Shown: positions 49,953-61,569 of the stretch, piece by piece
Layout of the letters: each line of letters starts with the position of its first letter
How positions within the stretch are numbered: position 1 is the first letter of the stretch
Assembly: GCF_009796745.1 (NCBI RefSeq)
Contig: NZ_CP047024.1
Coordinates: 2,976,001 to 3,040,000, forward strand
Origin: Paraglaciecola sp. L1A13
GTDB taxonomy: Bacteria; Pseudomonadota; Gammaproteobacteria; Enterobacterales; Alteromonadaceae
DNA length: 64,000 nucleotides
Direction: 5' to 3'
Notes under the pieces: model-generated
The model's input: the letters and a program-made list of their open reading frames with translations, nothing else
The model's database searches: none
Told to the model about the DNA's origin: nothing
Translations under genes and position numbers: made by a program

Positions 49953-52301
49953 TTACATTACGAATCTAACATTAAATGATGCAATTCTCGGTGCACCAAT
50001 CCAACCAGCATTTGGCGCAATAGAGCCAAGATACTCTTCGTCAAAAACGTTGTTTACAGTGAAGCTAAGCTCTACGCTTTCGATGCTTCCACCGATGTCA
50101 TAGGCAGTTTTACCGACGTATAAATCACTTACTACGTAAGAGTCCGTTTCTTGAGTGTTTAATTGGTCTAAGAAACGCTCACCTACATATTTAGTACTGA
50201 AACCAGCGTAGAAATCATTATTGGCATAGTCAAAACTAATGACTGCCATATCTTCTGGGCTACCTATTACAGTTTTCCCACTGAACGCTGCGTCGGTGTA
50301 AGTCGAGTCATTTTTGGTGTATGAAACATACACACCGAACGTATCAGTAATGTTGTAATCAAGTGATGCTTCAATACCATCCGATTCAATACCACCTTCG
50401 TTAACGTATCCACCGGCTGCGGCTTCTAAGAAGTCGATACCATTTACACTTTCATTGCTAACAAAAGTAATACGGTTTTCAAACTTAATGTTGTAGTACG
50501 TTATATTGGCATTAAAACCGGGCGTTGAATAACGCAAACCAAAGTCAATATTATCCGCAGTTTCAGGTTCAACTTGGCTAATATCTGTATCATCACGCTC
50601 CAGTACTGCATCTTTTACAGCTGCAAAGTTTTCAGCATAACCACCGAATAGCTCTAAGCCTTCTAGCGGTAATGGTGCCACAAAGCCCGCCGAAATCAGC
50701 ACGTCTGAGTCAGATGAAATGTCTAAATCGTTCTCTGGAACGAATTGATCATCTTTAGACACATCAACATTAAATTGCTTTGCACCTAAGCGGAATTTAG
50801 CAAAACCGGCATCCAGTTCATCTTCAACGTAATACATCAACGTTTCTACTGGGAATTCACGATCGTATTGCACCCAATAAGGGGTCTCATCGTAGCGAGC
50901 GCTCGTTGCTGCATCGATGGTTTTATGCCAATCACGATACTCGTCACGTTGGTAATCTTCATACCAGAAACCACCACGTACCACGTTGTCCATATCAGAA
51001 ATGCTGGTATGCCATACAAAATCACCATTTATGCCGTAACGCTTTTTATTATAATGGGTGTGACGATTGGAGCTTACTGGTATGGCACCTTGCTCGTAGC
51101 AACCTGGGTCAATTTCTGCTCCGCCGCCACCATAAGGGAAGCCAATAGAACTAGCACATCCATCGATAGGTGAAAGCGCGTCGCCTGCGCGATTAACAAA
51201 ATAAATTAAGCCCTGAGATGCACCACCAAAGGCTGTAGAAGATGAATCTAGCTCAGAATTTGGGTTACCTACCCCGTCATCAGTCACATCTGCGATGTAA
51301 TATGGGATCCACTTGCCCGCACCTTCATTTTCGTGGTAATAAACGTTGGTACTGAAATCAACACTGCCCACGGCAAAATCTGCTTTTAGATAAGTGAAAA
51401 AGTTTTCACGCTCTGTTACCCATCCTTCACGGAAAACTTGGTCTTGGTATGGCACGCCAGACCAATCTTCAGTCAGACCATCCCATTGAGAATTTTGCTC
51501 ATACTGGGCTAAACCGTAAATACGTTGATAGGTATATTCTTCAGCATCGTCGTAACTAACATATGCCGTAAGATCGACTTCACCAATGGTGCTGATTATT
51601 TTACCTTCAGCGTGATCACGTTTGTTGGTAATCGACCCATCCATGTAGTCATCATTCTGCTGGCTTGATAAAGACATCCACGCGAACGTATCTTGTGCTA
51701 TTTCGCCTGTGTCATAACGGACGTAAAATTTTCTAGCATTGTGTTCAGCAAGGGTGGTGCTGACCGTTAGTTTCTCATCTAGCGCAGGTAATATAGTGGT
51801 GAAATCCATTGTTCCACCAAGGGCTTCGTTTGAGCGAGAGCTTATATCAGCCGTGCCCTGAGATACTTCAATACCACGCAAGTTTTCAGTATCAATATAT
51901 CGGCTAGCTTTGGTCCCGCCGCCGTAGTTAGAGTTACCATTTGATATACCGTCAACCGTCATACCGATTTGCTGAGATTCAAGATTTAACTGAAATCCAC
52001 GAATTGAGATAGTTGTAGACCACTCATCAGAGCCAAACGGGTCGCCTTCGGTGACCAATACGCCAGGAAGGTTATCAACCAAAGACAAGATACTTGTCAT
52101 CGGCGTTTGCTGTTTTTTCATTTCTTCAGTTGCGGCGCTATTTGCGTAAGAAACGCTACGCCCAGTAACAATAATTGATTCAACGTCTTCTTGCTTTTTA
52201 GTCGCATCTGCTGGCGTCTCTTGCGCCATGGCTGGCAACGACATGGCTGAAAGCACAGACAGTGCAATTAGGCTTTGCTTCTTAGGCACATAAATATTCA
52301 T
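49953..52301 (-). CDS. TonB-dependent outer-membrane receptor
   Basis: 782 residues: a signal peptide ending LPAMAQE near residue 27, a TonB-box-like region and plug domain (VESIIVTGRSVSYA, LVDNLPGVLVTEGDP, ISIRGF, TVDGIS), and a 22-strand barrel region ending in the short PRIASFNVRFVM. It moves a substrate across the outer membrane using TonB energy. The gene lies 68 bp after the BCCT transporter gene in the same direction and ends with a strong terminator, so it looks like the last gene of the bet operon. The substrate is probably choline-related, by context only. Confidence 0.88.
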   Translation of the reverse strand: MNIYVPKKQSLIALSVLSAMSLPAMAQETPADATKKQEDVESIIVTGRSVSYANSAATEEMKKQQTPMTSILSLVDNLPGVLVTEGDPFGSDEWSTTISIRGFQLNLESQQIGMTVDGISNGNSNYGGGTKASRYIDTENLRGIEVSQGTADISSRSNEALGGTMDFTTILPALDEKLTVSTTLAEHNARKFYVRYDTGEIAQDTFAWMSLSSQQNDDYMDGSITNKRDHAEGKIISTIGEVDLTAYVSYDDAEEYTYQRIYGLAQYEQNSQWDGLTEDWSGVPYQDQVFREGWVTERENFFTYLKADFAVGSVDFSTNVYYHENEGAGKWIPYYIADVTDDGVGNPNSELDSSSTAFGGASQGLIYFVNRAGDALSPIDGCASSIGFPYGGGGAEIDPGCYEQGAIPVSSNRHTHYNKKRYGINGDFVWHTSISDMDNVVRGGFWYEDYQRDEYRDWHKTIDAATSARYDETPYWVQYDREFPVETLMYYVEDELDAGFAKFRLGAKQFNVDVSKDDQFVPENDLDISSDSDVLISAGFVAPLPLEGLELFGGYAENFAAVKDAVLERDDTDISQVEPETADNIDFGLRYSTPGFNANITYYNIKFENRITFVSNESVNGIDFLEAAAGGYVNEGGIESDGIEASLDYNITDTFGVYVSYTKNDSTYTDAAFSGKTVIGSPEDMAVISFDYANNDFYAGFSTKYVGERFLDQLNTQETDSYVVSDLYVGKTAYDIGGSIESVELSFTVNNVFDEEYLGSIAPNAGWIGAPRIASFNVRFVM

Positions 52302-52369
52302 AAAAAGTCCTGTTTTGTGTGTTGTGTTTTTATTGTGTGAATTGATAGTTAATTCCTTTATTTATTAAG

Positions 52370-53587
52370 TTATTTATCTGATTCTATTTTGGTGAAATCG
52401 ATCTCGTTGCCCTTAGGCGAGCTGTCTATATTTTTCACCGTTTTAGGTTTGCTATAGGCAATGAAAATGGCACAACTAAAGAACAGCCCAATTACCAGTG
52501 CCCCAACCCACTGAATTTGTAAAAACTCTAATTTAAACAGCAGAGTTAACAGGGAAAGCGTGACCACGTTTAAGGCAATATAATTGAATTTCCCTAAACG
52601 CTTGACCGTCATATTCAAGTTATCTGTGTATAAGCGAATGAGCGAATCGAGAGAATTGATCACAAATACAACACCCACAAATGCCATCGCAAAATTCTTT
52701 AGTCCAGTAGTAGGAATACCCGCTTCATGATATTGATAAAGTACGCTAAACCAAACAGCGATAGGGATAGAAGGAAATATCAGCATGGCGCCTAACACCT
52801 GATAAGTGCGTAAACCACCGACAAAACGCGAAGTAAATTGGCCAATCATGATGCTCCACGCAAACCACCAAAATAAATAAAACTCATGGTAGACATTCAG
52901 CGGCAGCACAAAGTCTTCTATGTTGCCGAAGTAACTGCCTATCAGCTCTAAATTATGGGTGAATGCGGCCATTTGGCTTTCGCTGCCCAAAAATGCACCA
53001 GCCCACATAAAGGCAATTAAGGCGATAAATAACCAAGTAGTCGAGATACTCAACAACCGTACGTATTTAATGTCAGTACTGGAGTAAACAGCGAAACAGA
53101 TTGCCGCGAACACGATGAAATAGAAGGTAGGAACAACAGATTCCCCATCACCAATAGCCGGGATATACCAAGGTAAGTTCGCCAGTAACAAAGAAGCAGT
53201 AAATGCGCAGGTACCAATAATCACCACATTATTGATAAATTTGACCAAGGGAATTTCAAAAAATCTAACTTTGGGTTCAACCACGCAGAAATAGAAACAG
53301 GTAACAAAATAAAATCCCCAAATCAGAAACCCCCAATAACCAAACTCAATAGCCATTGGATTAGTAAATGCATACTCTGGGCTTGCTTTTAAGTCGGCAT
53401 AACCGGCGAACTCAGTGAGCGGGAACATAATCAAACCAACATCTAGGCCTGATGTGAATAAGATCGCGATAAAGGTAAACAACCTAACCGGCGTCACGCC
53501 GATACACTGTACATTTCCCCACTTAATCAAAATAACCACAATGGCTAAGAGCGTAAAAATGATCCCTGCGTTAAGCCATAAGGTCAT
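52370..53587 (-). CDS. BCCT-family transporter (choline/betaine/carnitine type), short form
   Basis: 405 residues with about eleven hydrophobic segments. Stretches resembling BCCT transporters include VKFINNVVIIGTCAFTASLL and the tryptophan-rich YLFWWFAWSIMIGQFTSRF, which matches the BCCT core helix pattern W-x-x-x-W-x-x-x-x-G. It is shorter than typical members (about 500-700 residues), mainly at the ends. It would import choline or a related compound with a sodium or proton gradient. A hairpin (53650-53675) separates it from betA. Family call is moderate. Confidence 0.7.
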   Translation of the reverse strand: MTLWLNAGIIFTLLAIVVILIKWGNVQCIGVTPVRLFTFIAILFTSGLDVGLIMFPLTEFAGYADLKASPEYAFTNPMAIEFGYWGFLIWGFYFVTCFYFCVVEPKVRFFEIPLVKFINNVVIIGTCAFTASLLLANLPWYIPAIGDGESVVPTFYFIVFAAICFAVYSSTDIKYVRLLSISTTWLFIALIAFMWAGAFLGSESQMAAFTHNLELIGSYFGNIEDFVLPLNVYHEFYLFWWFAWSIMIGQFTSRFVGGLRTYQVLGAMLIFPSIPIAVWFSVLYQYHEAGIPTTGLKNFAMAFVGVVFVINSLDSLIRLYTDNLNMTVKRLGKFNYIALNVVTLSLLTLLFKLEFLQIQWVGALVIGLFFSCAIFIAYSKPKTVKNIDSSPKGNEIDFTKIESDK

Positions 53588-53649
53588 TTAAACTCCCCCA
53601 AAATAAACGATAATGCTGCATATTTCTTCCTGTTTTGTGACTCACATTA

Positions 53650-53675
53650 CGCAGCAAAATATCGATTTTGCTGCG
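53650..53675 (-). other. Intercistronic hairpin between betA and the BCCT gene
   Basis: Perfect 11-bp inverted repeat CGCAGCAAAAT / ATTTTGCTGCG with an ATCG loop, without a T-run. It may slow decay of the upstream betIBA message or cause partial termination. Confidence 0.7.
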
Positions 53676-53690
53676 ACTCATGTGGTCAAA

Positions 53691-55361
53691 TTAAATCTTC
53701 GAACTACGCTGTATCGTTTGCCAATCACTTGGAATAGCAACACTTACCGGTGAATGACTAAGCGCTGGTTTACCCAAAATGATGTCCGCTGCTTTTTCTG
53801 CCACCATAATAGTAGGCGCATTTAAATTGCCATTTGGCACAGTGGGGAAAATTGAAGAATCAACCACCCGCAGCCCCGTAATGCCATGCACCTGAGTACT
53901 TGAATTAACCACGGCCATATCGTCTTCACCCATCTTGCATGAACACGAAGGATGGTAAGCACTCTCGGTAGCTTGACGCACGAAAGCATCGATTTCTTCA
54001 TCCGTTTGAATATGCTTACCTGGCTGAATTTCATCATCTCGATATGCATCGAATGCGCTTTGCTCGATAATTTCGCGGGTTAAACGCACGCAAGCTCTAA
54101 ACCCTTCAATATCATCTTGATGTTGCAGGTAATTGAATTGAATTTTTGGTGCTACCGTAGGATCCGCTGACTGAATAGTCACCGCACCTCGGCTTTTCGG
54201 TTTATTGTGGCCTACATGCACTTGAAAACCATGACCCGCAAACGCGCTCCTGCCGTCGTAGCGCATGGCTGCCGGTAAGAAATGATACTGAATATCGGGC
54301 CATTGCACGCCTGGTTTTGAGCGAATAAAAGCACAAGATTCAAAATGATTGCTCGCCCCAAGACCTTTACGGGTAAATAACCAACGTGCGCCAATCAAGC
54401 CTTTTGAAATCAAACCAAGTTTGCCGTTTAAGGTAATGGGTTGCTTGCACTTATATTGAAAGTAAAACTCTAAGTGATCTTGAAGGTTTTGCCCTACGCC
54501 GGGTAAATGGTGTTTCACTGCAATACCAGCGATTTTTAAGATTTCACTATCACCAATACCAGAAAGCTGCAATAAATGCGGTGAGCCAATCGAGCCAGCA
54601 CTTAACACTACTTCTTTACTTGCTTTAGCTGCTACCGTTTTGCCGTTAACACTGTATTGGACACCAACGGCTTGTTTACCATCGAGCAATACTTTTTCAG
54701 CCAGTGCACCTGTCACTATGGTTAAGTTATTCCGTGACTTAACCGGATCAAGGTACTCGCGACTCGCCGAACTGCGCACACCGTCTTTTACGGTCATATG
54801 CATCGGGCCAAAACCTTCTTGCTGCCCAGCGTTGTAATCATCAGTTGCAGCGTAGCCTGCTTGTTGTCCGGCTTCGATAAAGGCTTTATAAAGTGGGTTG
54901 GCCATTTCATTGCCATTATTGACCCCAAGAGGCCCACTATCGCCACGGTACGCATCTTTGCCTAAATAGAATGACTCTGCCTTTTGAAAGTACGGTAAGC
55001 ACGACTGGTAATCCCAGCCATCGGCGCCGTGCTCTTGCCACTCGTCAAAATCTTTGGCGTGACCGCGAACGTACACCATGCCATTAATAGACGACGAGCC
55101 ACCTAACACTTTGCCTCTGGGGCAATGCATTTTGCGATTATCTAAATAAGGTTCTGATTCTGTGTGAAACTGCCACGCGTATTTATCACTGTTCATGGGA
55201 ATGGATAACGCGGTGGGCATTTTGATAAATATATTGTTATCACTACCGCCGGTTTCCAGCAGCAGAACTCGTTTATCAGAGTCTTCTGAGAGTCGATTGG
55301 CTAATACGCAACCCGCAGAGCCAGCACCGACTATGATGTAATCGTAATTAAGTCCCGCCAT
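53691..55361 (-). CDS. betA: Choline dehydrogenase
   Basis: 556 residues, the usual length for BetA. It is a GMC oxidoreductase: N-terminal FAD motif [22 protein letters not shown] signature [20 protein letters not shown], the active-site histidine region [12 protein letters not shown] and the end [18 protein letters not shown]. It oxidises choline to betaine aldehyde at the membrane, passing electrons to the respiratory chain. The ATG overlaps the betB stop (TAATG), so the two are coupled. Confidence 0.95.
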   Translation of the reverse strand: MAGLNYDYIIVGAGSAGCVLANRLSEDSDKRVLLLETGGSDNNIFIKMPTALSIPMNSDKYAWQFHTESEPYLDNRKMHCPRGKVLGGSSSINGMVYVRGHAKDFDEWQEHGADGWDYQSCLPYFQKAESFYLGKDAYRGDSGPLGVNNGNEMANPLYKAFIEAGQQAGYAATDDYNAGQQEGFGPMHMTVKDGVRSSASREYLDPVKSRNNLTIVTGALAEKVLLDGKQAVGVQYSVNGKTVAAKASKEVVLSAGSIGSPHLLQLSGIGDSEILKIAGIAVKHHLPGVGQNLQDHLEFYFQYKCKQPITLNGKLGLISKGLIGARWLFTRKGLGASNHFESCAFIRSKPGVQWPDIQYHFLPAAMRYDGRSAFAGHGFQVHVGHNKPKSRGAVTIQSADPTVAPKIQFNYLQHQDDIEGFRACVRLTREIIEQSAFDAYRDDEIQPGKHIQTDEEIDAFVRQATESAYHPSCSCKMGEDDMAVVNSSTQVHGITGLRVVDSSIFPTVPNGNLNAPTIMVAEKAADIILGKPALSHSPVSVAIPSDWQTIQRSSKI

Positions 55362-56836
55362 TAAAACGGGCTCTCAATGTTGCTCATACCCACATAAATA
55401 GATTTGGTTTGCGTGTAGTGATCGAGCGTTTCAATGCCGTTTTCACGGCCAATACCCGATTGTTTGTAACCCCCTACAGGCATTTCTGCTGGTGAGTTAC
55501 CGTAACTGTTTATCCAACATATACCGGCTTGCAAGCGGTGTATCACGCGATGCGCGCGCTTTATGTCTTGGGTAAACACACCGGCAGCTAAGCCCAAGTG
55601 GGTATCGTTTGCACGCTGAATAACATCTTCTTCGTCTTCAAATACCAATACACACATAACGGGTCCAAAAATCTCTTCTTTGACAATCGTCATGTCATCA
55701 CGGCAATCCACAAACACGGTTGGTGCAACAAAGTAGCCGTTAGGAGCAGATTCAGGATTAAGCATTGTGCCGCCAGTTAATACCGTCGCGCCTTCTGCAA
55801 TGCCCTTATCTATGTAGCTCATCACCAAATTTTGATGGTTTTTTGAAATAAGCGCACCTAAATTAACGCTAGGATCAAGAGGATCGCCCGCGATAATATT
55901 TTGTTCAGTACGGGTTTTAAGCTCATCAATAAAGGTCTGATAAACGGCTTTATGCACATAAACTCGAGTGCAATTAGTACACACTTCGCCTTGGGTGTAA
56001 AAGTTACCAAGCATAGCTGCGCTTACAGCTTGAGATACATCGGCATCATCAAATACCAATAAGGGCGACTTTCCGCCGAGCTCCATGGTCACATCTTTTA
56101 ACGAGCCAGCTGCACTGGCGACTACTTTTTTACCTGTGCCTACTTCGCCGGTAAACGAAACCTTTTCAATATCGGAGCTTTGGGTTAACCATTGACCCAC
56201 CTCTGCGGCACCTTGCACCACATTAAATACACCTGCTGGCACACCCGCTTCAGTAAAAATTTCAGCTAGCTTAATTGCGCCTAACGGGGTTTCTTCTGAC
56301 GGTTTAAAAATAAGTGCATTGCCTGCAGCGAGTGCAGGACCTGACTTCCAGCAAGCAATTTGCAATGGATAGTTCCACGCGCCAATGCCAGCACATATAC
56401 CAAGGGGTTCTTTACGGGTGTAGTAAAAATCATCACCCACCATTTGTTGTTGACCAACTTGTGCTGGAGCTAATCCGGCGAAATACTCAATGACATCTGC
56501 GCCGGTTTGCACATCAACGCACTCGGCTTCTTGCCAAGGTTTACCTGTGTCTAGCACTTCAATTTTTGCCAGCTCATCATTACGTTCACGTAGTAGATTC
56601 ACTGCCTTTAATAAAATACGACTGCGCTCAATGGGCGTCATACCAGACCAAATGGCAAAACCTTGCTTTGCACTTTTAATGGCGGCGACCTGAATAGTCT
56701 CATCAGCCACTTCAACTCGGTAAATCACCTGATCGGTGGCGGGGTTTTTCACCTCGAAAGTGTCGCCACTTTGATTCCCTAAGAATTGGCCATGAATAAA
56801 GTTTTGGTAAACCGGTGTTGTCAAATTAAGCTCCAT
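55361..56836 (-). CDS. betB: Betaine aldehyde dehydrogenase
   Basis: 491 residues, standard for BetB (E. coli 490). The NAD-dependent aldehyde dehydrogenase marks are clear: the catalytic-glutamate motif [16 protein letters not shown], the active cysteine in [10 protein letters not shown], and the substrate-loop [20 protein letters not shown]. It completes betaine synthesis by oxidising betaine aldehyde. The start overlaps the betI stop by about 11 bp, so betI-betB-betA form one unit. Confidence 0.95.
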   Translation of the reverse strand: MELNLTTPVYQNFIHGQFLGNQSGDTFEVKNPATDQVIYRVEVADETIQVAAIKSAKQGFAIWSGMTPIERSRILLKAVNLLRERNDELAKIEVLDTGKPWQEAECVDVQTGADVIEYFAGLAPAQVGQQQMVGDDFYYTRKEPLGICAGIGAWNYPLQIACWKSGPALAAGNALIFKPSEETPLGAIKLAEIFTEAGVPAGVFNVVQGAAEVGQWLTQSSDIEKVSFTGEVGTGKKVVASAAGSLKDVTMELGGKSPLLVFDDADVSQAVSAAMLGNFYTQGEVCTNCTRVYVHKAVYQTFIDELKTRTEQNIIAGDPLDPSVNLGALISKNHQNLVMSYIDKGIAEGATVLTGGTMLNPESAPNGYFVAPTVFVDCRDDMTIVKEEIFGPVMCVLVFEDEEDVIQRANDTHLGLAAGVFTQDIKRAHRVIHRLQAGICWINSYGNSPAEMPVGGYKQSGIGRENGIETLDHYTQTKSIYVGMSNIESPF

Positions 56837-57416
56837 ACTGCTTGATAAGTGAATTTACATAGCTTTTTGCTAAACATTCACAGTGTTCAAATTCATTTTC
56901 ATCAGATTTACTTAGCACTGCCCGTAACCACAAGCCATCAATCATCGCTGCGCATAGTTGTGCTGCTAATTTGGCATCGTCGTCGCTCATTAACTGTTTA
57001 AATGAACAGGCCAAGTTACTAAAAAGTCGTCGGCTATTTACAATCTGTAAACGGTGTAATTCATAATCATGCATCGATTGCGACCAGAAACTTAACCACG
57101 TTTTAGTGGTTTCGCTTTGCTGCTGTAGTCGAGAAAAATTCGCTTCAATGATTAGCATTAACCTTTGTTCTGGTGTCGTCGTCGGGGTGAGCCCTTCTAT
57201 CAGCACCTTCTTTAAATTCGATAACAAATAACGCACAGTTGCTTCGATCAAGCCCTGTTTACCAGCAAAATAGTGGCTGATAATGCCGGACGATAAACCC
57301 GCTTTTTTGCTGATGCGATTAATGGTCGTCGCCTGTAACCCAAATTCGGCCACTGACTCAATAGTTGCGTCTATTAACTGCTGGCGTCGAACTGGTTGCA
57401 TTCCAACTTTAGGCAT
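56826..57416 (-). CDS. betI: Choline-responsive repressor BetI
   Basis: About 196 residues from the ATG at 57416. The opening [20 protein letters not shown] matches E. coli BetI ([20 protein letters not shown]), which settles the start; an in-frame TTG at 57449 would add eleven residues and cross the operator. The N-terminal TetR HTH ends in [19 protein letters not shown]. BetI represses the bet genes and releases DNA when choline is present. It lies first in the operon with a palindromic site directly upstream, so it most likely represses itself. Confidence 0.93.
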   Translation of the reverse strand: MPKVGMQPVRRQQLIDATIESVAEFGLQATTINRISKKAGLSSGIISHYFAGKQGLIEATVRYLLSNLKKVLIEGLTPTTTPEQRLMLIIEANFSRLQQQSETTKTWLSFWSQSMHDYELHRLQIVNSRRLFSNLACSFKQLMSDDDAKLAAQLCAAMIDGLWLRAVLSKSDENEFEHCECLAKSYVNSLIKQYGA

Positions 57417-57426
57417 ATTTTTGTTA

Positions 57427-57440
57427 ATTGAACGTTCAAT
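57427..57440 (-). promoter_or_regulatory. Putative BetI operator
   Basis: Perfect 14-bp palindrome ATTGAACGTTCAAT, 10 bases upstream of the betI start. It resembles the ATTGAACGTCCAAT-like sequence known to me from the E. coli bet regulatory region. Confidence 0.75.
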
Positions 57441-58141
57441 AAAAAACAAACCTTAGGGCAATAGAGTTAATAATTCAATGTTGACAAACTGTGAATGGAC
57501 TATATCAAATGCGTTGAATTGAACCTAAGTTACTGTAATGCCGTACAAATACCGTCATCTAAAAAAGATTAAAATAAATTCAAATTTATGACCAAAAACC
57601 AATAAAATCAGCAACATCCAATAAAACTGCGATTTTTAAAGATTTTTTGCCACGAACAAAACACCCAGAAATAACATTGAGCACTAACTAATTTAATCTA
57701 TTAAATATGATGAGTATGGTGTTTATAAAAACAGCTCTAAATAGTAGTTTTAATACAATGAGTGAAATAAGAATTGGCAGAAATGTACGCATTAATGCGA
57801 GCTTTAAATTATCGATAAGAAGTAGTCATTACGGTCGAACATAGGTGTGATAAATGCGTATGTAAAGCAAGCCTAAACAAGGTATTTGAATAACTTTTTT
57901 AAGCAATTAACTCAGCTTTAAGCGCTGTATGTCTAACTAAGATTAGCTAGCACAATATTTAGCAAAGTACGTTCTTCTAGCGTTATTGATCATAGACAAG
58001 TGGCAACTGATGCAGCCCTGTACAATGTACACCCTTGAACTGGACTCAGCTGTTGATGTTAATAACAATTATTACCCAAAGTGCATTAGACAAGCTAATA
58101 TTGTTAGCTTCGCATTCATCCAAATAGGATAGAAAACGTTT
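57441..58141. other. Divergent intergenic region betI / ackA
   Basis: A 701-bp AT-rich spacer carrying promoters for both the bet operon (minus) and ackA-pta (plus). No gene is supported. An AGGATAGA ribosome-binding site precedes ackA. Confidence 0.45.
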
Positions 58142-59338
58142 ATGAATCAACACGTACTCGTGCTCAACTGTGGTAGCTCATCTATTAAATTTGCCATTAT
58201 TGACGCCAAATCTGGTGATACTCCTTTGCAAGGGATTGCTGAAAATCTTGGCGCGACTAATGGTCTGCTGCGATATGCCTTTAGGCAAGAAAAAACAATT
58301 ATAGAACTGCCAGATAACGCCTCCCATAAAGACGCGCTAAGTAATATTGGCGCAGTTCTAAACAAATTTGATGAACTGCATTCGAGTCTTATTGCGGTTG
58401 GGCATCGGGTAGTACAAGGCGGTGAGGTTTTCACTCATTCATGTTTGATTAATGACACGGTTAAAGAACAGATCCGAGATTTAGCAAAAATGGCTCCGTT
58501 ACATAATTTAGCCCATGTTGCCGGTATCGAAAGCGCACAGGCGGCCTTTCCAGAGCTACCACAGGTGGCAGTTTTTGATACCGCCTTTTTTCAAACATTA
58601 CCTAAACATGTTTATTTATATGCCCTGCCTTACTCGCTTTATGAGCAATACGGCATACGCAAGTTTGGCTTTCACGGTTCGAGTCATTATTTTGTTTCTC
58701 GCGAAGCGGCCAAGCGACTCAATAAAAACATTGAAGAGTGTAACTTAATCACGGCTCATCTTGGCAATGGGTGCAGTATCACTGCCATCAAAAAAGGCAT
58801 AGCAGTGGATACCAGCATGGGCTTCACACCGTTGGAAGGGCTCGTGATGGGCACACGATGCGGTGACATTGATCCAAGTATCGCCACGTACATGATTGAG
58901 CAATTGGACTATAGCGCGGCTCAGGTCAGTTCACTGATGAACAAAGACTCTGGTTTACAGGGCATTTCTCAGTTAACGAACGACTGCAGAGCGTTAGAAG
59001 ACGAGCAAGCCAAAGGTAACGAACAAGCTAAGCTTGCCCTAGATATGTTTATTTATCGCTTAGTTAAATACATTGGCTCTTATTTAGCCGTGATTGGCCC
59101 CTTAGATGCTTTAGTATTTACCGGTGGGATCGGTGAAAACTCTAGTTACATCCGCGAGCAAACGATTATTCAATTGGGACACTTAGGTTTAGCCATTGAT
59201 GACACGTTAAATTCCGAAATACGCTTTGGTCGCTCAGGCTTAATAAGCAGTAAACACTCGAAACCGATATATACCATAGCCACCAATGAAGAATGGGTTA
59301 TTGCAAAAGAGACCATTAACTACGCATTTAAAGCGTAA
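58142..59338 (+). CDS. ackA: Acetate kinase
   Basis: 398 residues, the normal length. The acetokinase marks are all there: VLNCGSSSIKFAI, HRVVQGGEVFTH, VFDTAFFQTLP, GFHGSSHYFVS, ITAHLGNGCSI, MGTRCGDIDPSI and FTGGIGENS. It interconverts acetyl phosphate + ADP and acetate + ATP. It is followed by pta after 9 bp, the usual acetate operon order, and is read away from the bet operon. Confidence 0.96.
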   Translation: MNQHVLVLNCGSSSIKFAIIDAKSGDTPLQGIAENLGATNGLLRYAFRQEKTIIELPDNASHKDALSNIGAVLNKFDELHSSLIAVGHRVVQGGEVFTHSCLINDTVKEQIRDLAKMAPLHNLAHVAGIESAQAAFPELPQVAVFDTAFFQTLPKHVYLYALPYSLYEQYGIRKFGFHGSSHYFVSREAAKRLNKNIEECNLITAHLGNGCSITAIKKGIAVDTSMGFTPLEGLVMGTRCGDIDPSIATYMIEQLDYSAAQVSSLMNKDSGLQGISQLTNDCRALEDEQAKGNEQAKLALDMFIYRLVKYIGSYLAVIGPLDALVFTGGIGENSSYIREQTIIQLGHLGLAIDDTLNSEIRFGRSGLISSKHSKPIYTIATNEEWVIAKETINYAFKA

Positions 59339-59347
59339 GGAGAAGTC

Positions 59348-61492
59348 ATGGCACGCAGAATTATGTTGATACCAGTGGGCAGCAGTGTTGGGCTTACCAG
59401 TGTATCTTTGGGTTTGGTTAGAGCCATGCAACAACAAGGTTTGAAAATTAACTTTTTCAAACCAATGGGGCAACCGCGTCATGGTGATGACGAAGCAGAA
59501 AAATCAACTACTATCATCAGTCAATTAGGCTTAATAAAGCCAGCAATACCGCTTACCTCTGCCTACGTAGAAGACATGATCAGCAATGACAAAATGGATG
59601 TATTGCTCGAAGAAATCATTGCCTTATATGAACAACATTCAAGTGACGAAGACATCTGCATAATAGAGGGACTTGTTTCAACCCCAAGCCATCCTTACGC
59701 AGTGCGGCTAAATCGTGAAATTTGCAATGCCTTAGATGCCAAAATTGTATTGGTTAGCGCACCGGGAAATTTAAGTTCGACTCAGCTAAACGATAAACTA
59801 GAAATTGTCGCTGATAACTACGGCGGTCACAAAAACAAAAAAGTACTTGGCTGTATATTCAATAAAATCAACGCACCACTTGATGAACGAGGACATTTGA
59901 GCACCGAACTGATCGAACATCATGATGAAAGCCAAACTGAAAAAATTATCGATAAACTTGGGAAGTTGGCTATTTTCAACAAATCGTTTGCGCTATTAGG
60001 CTGTATAAATTGGAATTTCGAATTAATAGCGCCCCGAGTGAATGACGTGCGTAAACACCTCAATGCCAGAATGATAAATGAAGGTGACTACAAACATCGC
60101 AGATTGCGTAGTGTGAATTTGTGTGCACGTGAAATCCACAATATGGTGTGGGTTCTAAAACCAGGGGCCTTATTAGTTATATCAGGGGATCGTAACGATA
60201 TGTTTGTTATGGCCTGTCTCGCCGCGCAAAATGGTACCAAGATTGGCGCTATTTTATTAACGGGCGGATATGAGCCTGACCCAAGAGTGATGGCATTATG
60301 CTCACAAGCCATGGAAAGTGGCTTACCCGTAATGTTAATCGACGACAACACTTGGCAAACCTCATTAAATCTGCATTTTTACAATTTAGAAGTGCCTGTC
60401 GATGATGAGCAGCGCATCAACCGCGTGATGGATCATGCAGCAAGTTGCATTGACCCTAAATGGATAAACTCGATAACGCAGGGTGCAGCTAAAGTGTTGC
60501 GTTTGTCTCCGCCTGCTTTTCGCTTTAAATTGACCCAGTTGGCAAAAGCGGCTAATAAAACCATTGTATTACCCGAGGGTGATGAGCCGCGTACGATAAA
60601 AGCGGCCGCTATTTGTGCTGAACGCGGCATTGCTAAATGCGTATTATTAGGCGACAGGACTGAGATCCTCAGAGTCGCCGAACAACAAGGTGTAATACTG
60701 CCCGACTCCGTAATAATTCAACAACCTGAAGAACTGCGAAACCAATACGTTGCGCCGCTAGTAGAACTGCGTAAACACAAAGGCTTAACTGCTGTAGTGG
60801 CTCAAGAACAACTGCTCGACAACGTTGTACTTGGTACAATGATGCTGCACCAAGGTCACGTAGACGGATTAGTTTCGGGCGCAGTACACACTACCGCAAA
60901 TACTATCAGGCCAGCACTGCAATTGATAAAAACAGCGCCCGGCGCATCGTTGGTCTCGTCAATCTTCTTTATGCTGCTACCTGAACAAGTATTAGTGTAC
61001 GGAGATTGCGCAATAAACCCCGACCCTACGGCTGAGCAATTAGCGGATATTGCCATACAATCTGCCGATTCAGCCGCTGCCTTTGGCATTGAACCTAAAG
61101 TTGCCATGATAAGTTACAGTACGGGCGATTCAGGTACTGGGGTTGACGTAGACAAGGTTAAGAAAGCGACGCAACTTGCACAGCAAAAAAGGCCCGACCT
61201 ATTGATTGATGGGCCGTTACAATACGACGCGGCTATTATGGAAAACGTTGCCAGTAAAAAAGCCCCAAATTCCAAAGTGGCTGGTCAAGCTACCGTTTTT
61301 ATATTCCCTGATCTCAACACAGGGAACACGACCTACAAGGCCGTACAACGAAGTGCTAATTTGGTCAGTATTGGCCCCATGCTTCAAGGTATGGGTAAGC
61401 CAGTGAATGATTTGAGTCGTGGAGCCCTAGTAGATGATATTGTTTTTACCATTGCACTGACGGCCATTCAGGCCACCCAGCAAAACACTTGA
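59348..61492 (+). CDS. pta: Phosphate acetyltransferase, long type
   Basis: 714 residues, the long Pta of gammaproteobacteria. The N-terminal third is a P-loop-NTPase-like domain ([20 protein letters not shown]), the middle is a DRTGG-like domain ([17 protein letters not shown]) and the C-terminal 330 residues are the catalytic part ([51 protein letters not shown]). It makes acetyl phosphate from acetyl-CoA. RBS AAGGAGA and 9-bp spacing from ackA show one operon. Confidence 0.96.
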   Translation: MARRIMLIPVGSSVGLTSVSLGLVRAMQQQGLKINFFKPMGQPRHGDDEAEKSTTIISQLGLIKPAIPLTSAYVEDMISNDKMDVLLEEIIALYEQHSSDEDICIIEGLVSTPSHPYAVRLNREICNALDAKIVLVSAPGNLSSTQLNDKLEIVADNYGGHKNKKVLGCIFNKINAPLDERGHLSTELIEHHDESQTEKIIDKLGKLAIFNKSFALLGCINWNFELIAPRVNDVRKHLNARMINEGDYKHRRLRSVNLCAREIHNMVWVLKPGALLVISGDRNDMFVMACLAAQNGTKIGAILLTGGYEPDPRVMALCSQAMESGLPVMLIDDNTWQTSLNLHFYNLEVPVDDEQRINRVMDHAASCIDPKWINSITQGAAKVLRLSPPAFRFKLTQLAKAANKTIVLPEGDEPRTIKAAAICAERGIAKCVLLGDRTEILRVAEQQGVILPDSVIIQQPEELRNQYVAPLVELRKHKGLTAVVAQEQLLDNVVLGTMMLHQGHVDGLVSGAVHTTANTIRPALQLIKTAPGASLVSSIFFMLLPEQVLVYGDCAINPDPTAEQLADIAIQSADSAAAFGIEPKVAMISYSTGDSGTGVDVDKVKKATQLAQQKRPDLLIDGPLQYDAAIMENVASKKAPNSKVAGQATVFIFPDLNTGNTTYKAVQRSANLVSIGPMLQGMGKPVNDLSRGALVDDIVFTIALTAIQATQQNT

Positions 61493-61539
61493 ATAGCTGA
61501 ATAGCTAATAAGTAAAAAACCGTAACAAAAGGCAATCAG

Positions 61540-61567
61540 GTAGTGGTCAACGAGTATTGACTACTAC
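61540..61567. other. Hairpin between convergent pta and pfkA
   Basis: An 11-bp stem GTAGTGGTCAA / TTGACTACTAC with one G-U pair and a 6-base loop, in the 77-bp gap between the two converging genes. No T-run, so a role in ending either transcript is only possible. Confidence 0.4.
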
Positions 61568-61569
61568 CG

